Of a stretch of DNA of 64,000 bases, positions 57,701 through 64,000 are shown piece after piece. A program made the translations under genes and the position numbers. How positions within the stretch are numbered: position 1 is the stretch's first letter; each line of letters opens with the position of its first letter. Under the pieces are notes generated by a model. The model had not been told where the DNA came from, searched no databases, and worked only from the letters and a program-made list of their open reading frames with translations. This DNA is from Danio rerio (taxonomy: Eukaryota; Chordata; Actinopteri; Cypriniformes; Danionidae): contig NC_133183.1 of assembly GCF_049306965.1 (NCBI RefSeq), positions 22,972,001-23,036,000 on the forward strand, in the 5' to 3' direction.

Positions 57701-58235
57701 AGCACTGCTGCATTTAACATACCTGGGATCAGTTTTTGGCTCCAGCTCAGATGACATGGATTCTGATGAGGTACAAGCCATTTCTTCTCAAACCCTGTAC
57801 ACTGTAAAATATTTACCCCTATATTACTGGCTAATAATTGCATTAACTTTACAGTAAGGTACTGTATGTAAATTCACAGTATTTGAGGTAATTAAAATGT
57901 TTTCACAGTAAGTCACTGTAATTTTGACATCAAATTACTGTGATATTACAGCCATATAAAGTGACTTCACATTAAAGCACATTACTGCAATTTCACACTG
58001 TTCTCTGGTAAAATTTACTATATTTTTCCTGTGAACTTAAAATATGATTACTGTGTTTTAGCAGTAGTTTGCAGTTGAAATACTTGATTTAACGGTGTAG
58101 TATCCGGTTTCTGATCAGGATTTTCGTCCACAGGATGGCGTTGCCAGCCACACCATTCAGAAGTGGACTCAGCTCAGCTGGACCAGCCACTGGCTGACCT
58201 TCGCCCTTTGGGTCTTCTATCGCCTTATCCTATAA
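48533..58235 (+). CDS. porcnl: Porcupine-type Wnt O-acyltransferase (MBOAT family)
   Basis: ER multipass enzyme that attaches palmitoleate to a serine of Wnt proteins, needed for Wnt secretion. Fourteen coding exons: 48533-48668, 49020-49212, 50856-50899, 51012-51193, 51305-51435, 53422-53439, 53801-53815, 53917-54042, 54942-55042, 55337-55413, 55493-55556, 55778-55863, 57660-57770, 58134-58235. Phases join to 1386 nt and 461 residues, the length of the long human PORCN isoform. Landmarks are [56 protein letters not shown] with Asn306, and SALLHGLSFH with the MBOAT catalytic His341 as last codon of its exon. The C-terminus is [11 protein letters not shown]. Exons of 18 and 15 bp (residues about 229-240) match the alternatively spliced region of mammalian PORCN. 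Zebrafish also has a porcn orthologue elsewhere; the flanking genes suggest this is the paralogue porcnl, a judgement from memory. Confidence 0.95.
49684..49861. mobile_element. hAT-like element, left terminus lost
   Basis: Same family as 41148-41319: the interior contains ccagctaatcaagctcttac and gtgtgttgaagcacgttgga, and the right end is gagtttggacacccctg. The first 15-20 bases of the left end are missing. It lies in an intron of the porcupine gene. Confidence 0.7.
49951..50100 (+). mobile_element. End fragment of the 54193-type MITE
   Basis: The text tacagatgaagtcagaatta followed by ttaccctccctgg and tttatttttcccaact matches one terminus and neighbouring block of the complete element at 54193-54689. 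Confidence 0.55.
51735..51973. mobile_element. Harbinger-like MITE with TAA target duplication
   Basis: The left end ggcccagtttcacaaacagg is inverted at the right (cttgtttgttaaaccggggg). Flanking taa at 51732-51734 and 51974-51976 fits the 3-bp TWA target of PIF/Harbinger elements. It is 239 bp, with no ORF. Confidence 0.6.
52840..53152 (-). mobile_element. DANA-type SINE
   Basis: Antisense copy from the tail (attcgttcattcattttctt) to the head (ctatccactgcgccaccgtg). The B-box region is deleted. It lies in the intron before the 18-bp exon of the porcupine gene. Confidence 0.88.
53570..53635 (-). repeat. End of the 'tagagcgctttt' interspersed repeat
   Basis: The text gctgttttgacaccatctgc followed by gaaagcgctgtagaaataaa is the inverse of the repeat start seen at 12845 and 45055. 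Only the terminal 60-70 bp is present. Confidence 0.5.
54119..54190. repeat. (TA)n tract, left flank of MITE
   Basis: About 72 bp of pure TA dinucleotide directly before the MITE at 54193. Confidence 0.97.
54193..54689. mobile_element. Complete MITE with 'cagttgaagtcagaattatt' inverted ends between two (TA)n tracts
   Basis: The left end cagttgaagtcagaattatt + agccccct is the exact inverse of the right end ag + ggggctaataattctgactt + caactg. The 497-bp interior has no ORF of note. Partial relatives are at 20455, 29150 and 49951. It sits in the porcupine-gene intron between the exons at 53917 and 54942. Confidence 0.9.
54690..54769. repeat. (TA)n tract, right flank of MITE
   Basis: About 80 bp of pure TA dinucleotide directly after the MITE. 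Confidence 0.97.
55108..55237 (+). mobile_element. 3' end of a DANA-type SINE
   Basis: Blocks gtgtttcccagtactgggtt, agggcatccgctgcataaaa, the cggttcattccgctgtggc block and the tail aaaatgaatgaatga. The 5' half is absent. Confidence 0.85.
55960..57605. mobile_element. TTAA-target DNA transposon (piggyBac- or Kolobok-like), non-coding
   Basis: The left end agggagagtgaccaaaaaat + gaaaat and the right end (reverse complement agggagagttcacacaaaaa + tgaaaat) form a 27-bp inverted pair. TTAA flanks both sides (55956-55959 and 57606-57609). The 1.65-kb interior has no long ORF. It occupies most of the intron between the exons at 55778 and 57660. Confidence 0.75.
57790..58110. repeat. 'cactgtaaaat' repeat sequence
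   Basis: Many variants of acagtaa, cactgta and ttacagt occur through this intron segment, starting tacactgtaaaatatttacc. It looks like a dispersed repeat of unknown class; a similar start is at about 52372. Confidence 0.4.
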
Positions 58236-58587
58236 ACACAGAGATCTGCACAGACGAGGAGAACGGGAGAGGTTAGCAATGAATGAATATTTTATATATG
58301 CTTACAGTAGAGCAGTCTTGAGTGTTTACTGTGTCACTGTGAACTCTGGATGATCCTGGACTGGAATTTTTGCATTAACCAGAACTTTACGAATATCAGG
58401 ATGTTTTGATGTTTTCTAAACTACCTAAAACCAAGAAGCATCAACAACTTTTTACAGCAATCCTCGATAAATGTGAAATTTGACTTATTCATAGCCATAG
58501 TTGATGAATCAAGATTTTGATATGACTGAATCATGAATCTAGTTGATGTTGGTGTAGAATTTTTACTTCTAAATGTGAAAAGAACTA

Positions 58588-58772
58588 TTGTTTCCCAACC
58601 GTGTTCCTGGAGGCACACCAACAGTACATATTTTGGATGTGTCCCTTATGTGACCCATTGAGTTCAGGTTATGGAGTCTCTTCTACTGTTCAGCTGAGTT
58701 GATTCAGGTATGTTTAATTAGGAAGAGGTTGAAATAGTTATTGTGCCTTTAGTAACAGGGTTGGGAGATGCT
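58588..58772. mobile_element. hAT-like non-autonomous element
   Basis: The left part ttgtttcccaaccgtgttcc + tggaggcacaccaacag and the right end taacagggttgggagatgct are inverted. It belongs to the very common 'ggttcccaaccctgttcctggagg' family. Target duplication not readable. Confidence 0.6.
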
Positions 58773-60150
58773 GGTTTAAGAAGTTGTTTCTGGTTTGCTT
58801 TATGGCTTTTTTTAGCTTGAATTTGCTGTTGAGTTTAAAAGCTTGAGTTTGTTTTTCAATTCCACTTTATGCTGATGCTTTTCATTAAAGCACATATCAT
58901 GCTGCCATTCACAATATGTTCATTATGGTATTTATGTGCAACAAACATGCAAAATCTTTTTTTTAATTGTCATTACTGTTCCTCTTAGAGCTCTGAATGC
59001 ACATAGGATAAGCTTCAAATACTTTTTTTTTGTATGAATCATCAATCAAGTGGTGACAGTATGTTTCTGTGTGAGTTTGAGACGCTCAGTATTGAGACAG
59101 TATTGTTAGTGTTTGATAGTTTCTTATATTTAAGCATTTATAAAATGTATATTACTCCTGGCTACAAGAAAACTTTCAAGATAGTGTGATTTGTTTGTGT
59201 GTGTGTATTTATTTTAATCTTTGCTTTTTTATCATCATTAATGCTTGTTGGTAAATAGACTAGTGACATTACTGTATTTAAGGTCACACTGTTTTTAAGT
59301 GCCAAACAGAACACTAATAATTAAAATCTGATTAATGTCAGATATGTTCTGATAGTACTTCTGTTTACTGTGTTTAGACATTCAATACATTTTTACACTG
59401 TTGTTAACTATTTCCTTAAATTTATGAGTGAATATTAAATAAAGGGTTCAGATATCAAGGATGATTTTGACATTCTGTATGACTGATTGTGACATCAAAC
59501 TTTTGTCAATAAAACATTTATATTTGTATTTATTTTGTCAATTTATTCAAATCCCAGATGACCTGTCTAACTTTTGTGTATGCTTCAAATTGTTTACAAG
59601 AGTTTACATACATAAAGCATATTTAAGTGTCTGTGTTAATGTTTTAAATAATGTCTGTCTAAGATGTTAAAGTAAAGGAGAAATAATAATCCATCATCAA
59701 TCAGTGTAACATATATACATTTACAAGAAAAAATTTACACAACACAAGAATGTGTATTAATATTACATTTTATTTGATCTTAAATAATAGAAAATGTCGT
59801 TTAAAAGGGTGGTCCAGAGTGTATTTTTAAGGCTTGGTTGTGTTTAGAAGATGCAAAGAAATGTGTGCTCATGTTTAACTTGTACAAAATCATGTTATTT
59901 TTTCATAAATCTTACTTTAATTATTTACAGCTACTCAGCTAACATAAAAATGACAGTCATATTTTCTAGTTCCGCTGAAAGGCCCGCTCTCAAGAGGCTC
60001 TGATTGGTCAGCAAACATAATGTGCTGTGATTCGCAGATTGGCACCAATACTGTCAGTCAGTGTAGCTATGTCAGGGTGAAACTGAATTAGATAGAAAAT
60101 TAAGAGGACACAGCTGAACCTCATGCCTGCTCTCTAAAATCTGACAAGTT

Positions 60151-60155
<5 letters not shown>

Positions 60156-60247
<92 letters not shown>
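60156..60247. repeat. (TA)n microsatellite
   Basis: About 90 bp of pure TA dinucleotide. A shorter run follows at about 60327-60341. Confidence 0.97.
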
Positions 60248-60248
<1 letters not shown>

Positions 60249-60504
60249 CTGCTCCTTTAAAGAGTTTTTAGCCGAATCCAGCCCTTAACTGGGAGAGATT
60301 CTGAAAGTTTTCCTTTGTCAAATGCTATATATATATATATAATTCTCTAGAAGATAATTAAAATTAAACTGTAAGCATTTTTGTCTTTGTGCCATGTCCC
60401 CTGGAAGCCCACATACAGAAACAGAACAAGCTCTGTGGAAATAGCAGTGTTTAGAGGCATTTTAGCTTTCTCTCTGCTACATTACAGTGACTCTGGCCGT
60501 GCCC

Positions 60505-60870
60505 TGTTTCCAGACATCCCAAGTCTTCCGGATGTTCCGGGAGTCTCCCGCAAATGCATAGAGACTCCTGGACGCCCGCAAATGAATGACAATCTCCCGG
60601 AAATCACGCGTCTCCCGCCCAGTCCTTAAATAGTCTCCACCGCATCCCTCCCAGCTCTTCAGGTACGTCGGGCACAACTCAACCCTACAGCTTTTCAGCC
60701 ACAACTCACCACCATGCTCTTCAGATACGTCGCGCACACACGCCCCTATCACTCTTCAGATACGTCGCACGCACACGTAAACCCCCCAACCCCCCTTCCC
60801 CCGCTCTTCAGGCACCCACTCTCCTCCCGCAAATCATCTCTGTGTCCACCGGAAATTACTTTTCCCAACT
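60505..60870 (+). repeat. GC-rich interspersed repeat with internal 'cttcaggtacgtcg' repeats
   Basis: Contains gttccgggagtctcccgcaa, gaatgacaatctcccggaaa and then diverged copies of ctcttcag(g/a)tacgtcg(g/c)gc at about 60655, 60717 and 60752. The base composition differs sharply from the flanks. I recognise the text as a recurrent zebrafish repeat but cannot name the family. ORFs on both strands are by-products. Confidence 0.5.
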
Positions 60871-61309
60871 GGGGATGTCTGCGTTGCTGTGCAGGGTGTG
60901 TGCGCGTAACCTGAAGCATTTGTGTTCTCACTAACCCGGATGTATACTTTTGTAGTCCCCAAATTTCATTCACTGTAGGCTTTGCTAACCTATCTCTGTA
61001 AAAGCCAATTTCTTCCTTTGCATTGAACTTTGAGCATATTACATTCAGAGATGTTGTTTATGTTCACACAGACAGACTCTTCAACTAAAGTTTAAACTGT
61101 GATATTGTAGTGAACCACGTACCCCATTAAAACGTAATGCTTTGAAAGATAGTGGCAAAATGATTTACAATGGTAAATATTTTGTATTTTGGAGCTGTAC
61201 TGTGATCCTTAAATATAGTCTTTTAATATGTCAACAAATAATTCTGGCTCAGAATATCCCTAATGACACCTTTGATATATACATCCCTGCATGGGCTCTT
61301 TATTTTTAA

Positions 61310-61448
61310 AAGAGATAGTTCACCCTGTTAAACACAAATGATTTTTTTAGAATATCATGTTTGTTTTCAAAAGAAGAAGAAAATAAGTTTACAACCTCTT
61401 GAGTGAGAGTAAATGTTGAGAAAATGTAGATTTTGGTGAACTATCTCT
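61310..61448. mobile_element. 139-bp MITE with TTAA flanks
   Basis: The left end agagatagttcaccctgtta and right end tttggtgaactatctct are inverted. TTAA is present at 61306-61309 and 61449-61452. It ends about 90 bp upstream of the next start codon. Confidence 0.75.
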
Positions 61449-61542
61449 TTAACGGCAGGGGGCGGCAGCGCGCAATCTTTTGCTCAGCGCAACCTTGCGA
61501 CAGAAACTGTGAAGCAAACCGCGCTATAAATGGGACAGCAAC

Positions 61543-61672
61543 ATGGCGATGTCCTCGGGCATGGCAGTCTTTTGCCGTCTGACTGGCAGATCCTTAGGGG
61601 CAGTACTCGGTCACGGCCGTGGAAAAAGCCTCACAGTTCGAAGATGGTACATCACTGCCAGCTCAGGCAACA
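61543..61672 (+). CDS. First coding exon of an unidentified gene with a mitochondrial-type leader
   Basis: The ATG sits in a good context (caacATGGcg) in a GC-richer patch, and the exon ends at a consensus donor (caacA|gtgagt) after 43 codons plus one base. The peptide MAMSSGMAVFCRLTGRSLG... through VRRWYITASSGN has several Arg/Lys, no acidic residue, and an RRWYI-type processing site, as expected of a mitochondrial presequence. No further exon is recognisable up to 64000, so the mature protein is unknown and I do not name it. A second in-frame ATG follows at codon 3. Confidence 0.6.
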
Positions 61673-64000
61673 GTGAGTAAACGCACGTTTTGCACGTACC
61701 TCAGTGTTGAACTCCAGTCAAACCTGGAGGTCAGAAGAATTCATATCATGCTTATGAATATTAATACACTTCAAATATTTCCTCGTATCAATTGTTAGTG
61801 TCCGATATTGTACTCAGCTTACTAACTTAAAATACATTACGCATAGATATGAGTTTTGTTGTGGAACGTATGAAGAGTCACGTGTCTGAGATGCGATGCC
61901 AGTCAGCTGGCACAAGCTGGTGATGGTAATACTATGCAAAACAGTGTCAGTGACTCAGTATAAATGTCTGTTTAATTTAATAATTTTAATATTTGTGAGC
62001 TGCTCGATGAACGGGAACATTATGTTCCTTCGTTTACCGAGAGTCCTCCTCTTAAAAAAATCATTTTCAAAGTTACTACAATACAAGCAAAGTCTCATGC
62101 TCTCATTACTACTACAGTGTCAGGGATTAATAAATGTTTATATAATTAAACTTCATAATCTTTTTTTGTCATTTTATTTGCTGTTTAACTTTAAATACTG
62201 AACAGTCACCATTAAATGTACCGCTTTTATTAGTAACCCTTACAAAATACTAGAAAAAGTACAAGGTACACAACAAAAACCTCTTAATCCAGATTAAATT
62301 GGGTGGCTATTTTTGTTGATTTTAACATATAGGTCTTAAGTCCAGTCTGAAGGAATGGTAAAAATATCGAAGTTTAATTTGTAATAAAAAGTTTTTTTAA
62401 TGTTGAAGTTATAAATGTCGCTAATACATTCCATTGTGTGCTCTTTATAAATTCACAAAGCAGAAATTCCTAAACACAAATAATAATTTTGCATGACTAA
62501 TTTAGCAGAATTTTGTTTTCATATAATTTGAACAAAATGTAGTCAAATCAGAAAAAAAGTTAGCAAAAGTATGTATATCAATTGAATATCAATTGGCAGA
62601 TATAGGACAAAATGAAACTTGTGCTCAGATAACAAAATCCTAATTTGGAGGCTCAAACAAAGCAAATTTGGTATGCTTTTATGTAGCAGACTACACATGT
62701 CATAAAATGCATATAAATATATGTAGATAACAGTAGATGTCACTCTTTACCTCCCAATAATAGGTCTTATTAAGATGATGTTGCATTTCAATGATCCAAA
62801 CTTCTGAAGGTTTTCATGTGCAGAACAAATCACTGTAATGCCCACCCACTTTGAATGTTATCACTCGATTAAATGGTCGTCATCAGTGGTTATCAGCTGA
62901 TAGTTATGGGCCAGTAGGGGCCTTCTCAAAAGGCTCTTATAATCCATCCACATGGTTAATCAACTATACTAAAAGAGAAGATTTCAGCTTCAGATCTGCC
63001 TTTACATTACTGTGAGGGCTGGGTTTAGTGTTGTGGTAGGGGTAGATGTCAATAAAATACAATTAATGGTCAATTTAATAAACAATAAAAATAATTGGAT
63101 GTGGATGGATAAGAACTTTCTGAGCCTATCAGTATGTGCAGAAGGGCCCTACTGGTCCATATCTATCAGCTCATAACCACTGATAATGCCCATTCAATCG
63201 AGTGATAACTAGGCCCACACAGAATCTATGCGCACAGACAAATGCTGATTTTAGCTCATCCTTGAGTCTATTTATTTACTTTTATTTTTAAATTAATTTC
63301 AGTAATATTATTGACCAAATTAAAAGTGTTCAATTGATTTATTTACACAACAGTTTGTAAAGTAATATTTTCTGTCTTTTGTATGATGTATTATATACGA
63401 CTCTTGCTTTGTTTACCAGTTAAGTCGATCTTATTGGATTTTAAAAGGTTATTTTTTATTTAGTATAAGTTTTTAGTTCCAGTACTCCCAAAATCAGTCC
63501 ACATCTGCAAATTTTTTTTTTTACAAAATTCTGCGCAGAAATGGCAGAAAATGTCCACAGATTCTGTTTGGCCCCAGTGATAACATTCAAATAGGCTGGC
63601 AATGCAGTATGATGACAGACATATGTACAAATAATCTTTTGCTCAGAGTGATGTACCATTTGAAACAAAAGATTCTCAAGCAAACCTAAGTTGCTTTAGT
63701 ATAGTTAGCATTTATGTTAAAATACTGGTGACAATATATATTTATTCCTGTGGTAATTTATATAATTTTTCAAAATATTTGTTTCATTTTCACTTGTTGT
63801 GAAAGTAATTTAACAGCAAAATAATGTACCACAACAGTATTGTGATTTAATAAAAAGCCTTTTACTAGCTAAATCTATAAATCAAATGACCATTACAGAT
63901 CATTTAGAGACTATAGAAATATGTATATAGTTGGCTTAACTGTGTTAACCCCAAAAGTACCATAAAACTACAACAGGAACATTTGTCATTGCACAAAACA
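61673..64000 (+). other. Probable intron 1 of the gene starting at 61543
   Basis: AT-rich sequence containing a MITE (62857-63209) and no recognisable exon. ORFs such as 61896-62201 have no family resemblance and no splice context that I could support. Confidence 0.5.
62857..63209. mobile_element. MITE with ~70-bp terminal inverted repeats
   Basis: The left arm (from gttatcactcgattaaatgg, 62857 to about 62933) pairs with the right arm (63141-63209, ending attcaatcgagtgataac) over about 70 bp with scattered mismatches. The 200-bp centre has no ORF. The family was not identified. Confidence 0.75.

Larger units (their letters stand above)
58236..61542. other. Intergenic region downstream of the porcupine gene
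   Basis: The first part is 3' UTR; an AATAAA at 59438-59443 is a candidate polyadenylation signal. It then holds a hAT-like element (58588-58772), unique AT-rich sequence, a (TA)n tract (60156-60247), a GC-rich repeat (60505-60870) and a MITE (61310-61448). No exon of another gene was recognised. Confidence 0.55.

Noticed and set aside
61525-61530. TATAAA as core promoter of the last gene
   Set aside because: It lies only 13 bp before the start codon, too close to serve as a TATA box for a transcript that includes this ATG.

Overview
The window is vertebrate genomic DNA and almost certainly zebrafish (Danio rerio) or a close cyprinid. The genes have many small exons with GT..AG introns and encode proteins nearly identical in length and sequence to known vertebrate families. 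The DNA is AT-rich, carries many (TA)n tracts, and is full of short interspersed elements of the DANA/mermaid SINE type plus small hAT, Tc1, TTAA-target and Harbinger-like DNA transposons, as is typical of this genome.

Five complete protein-coding genes, the 5' part of a sixth and the first exon of a seventh can be read. In order: aldh9a1a (minus, exons 1-7 at 399-5229, 3' end outside the window); tmco1 (minus, 7 exons, 7176-12330); uck2b (plus, 7 exons, 16582-32377); magoh (plus, 5 exons, 35737-37873); cpt2 (minus, 5 exons, 40105-44525); a porcupine-type O-acyltransferase, probably porcnl (plus, 14 coding exons, 48533-58235); and an unidentified gene whose first exon (61543-61672, plus) encodes a mitochondrial-type leader. 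In every complete gene the exon phases join without a break and give the expected protein length.

The genes do not form a pathway. ALDH9A1 (carnitine biosynthesis) and CPT2 (acyl-carnitine to acyl-CoA in mitochondria) share carnitine metabolism, but nothing in the sequence suggests joint regulation. The left block (aldh9a1-tmco1-uck2) matches the human 1q24 order and orientation. The middle block (magoh-cpt2) corresponds to human 1p32. The porcupine gene has no counterpart next to CPT2 in human, where PORCN is X-linked.

Between and inside genes there are more than a dozen SINE copies, several hAT elements with readable 8-bp target-site duplications, a degenerate Tc1/mariner element, the 3' end of an L1/Tx1-type LINE, TTAA-flanked elements, MITEs with long inverted repeats, a 1.7-kb minisatellite with a higher-order repeat, and a perfect 38-bp-arm hairpin. 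I found no CRISPR array, operon, prophage, endogenous retrovirus or RNA gene. I see no convincing new multi-gene system. The most notable items are the porcupine microexons, the hairpin next to the minisatellite, and the nested transposons with exact target duplications.
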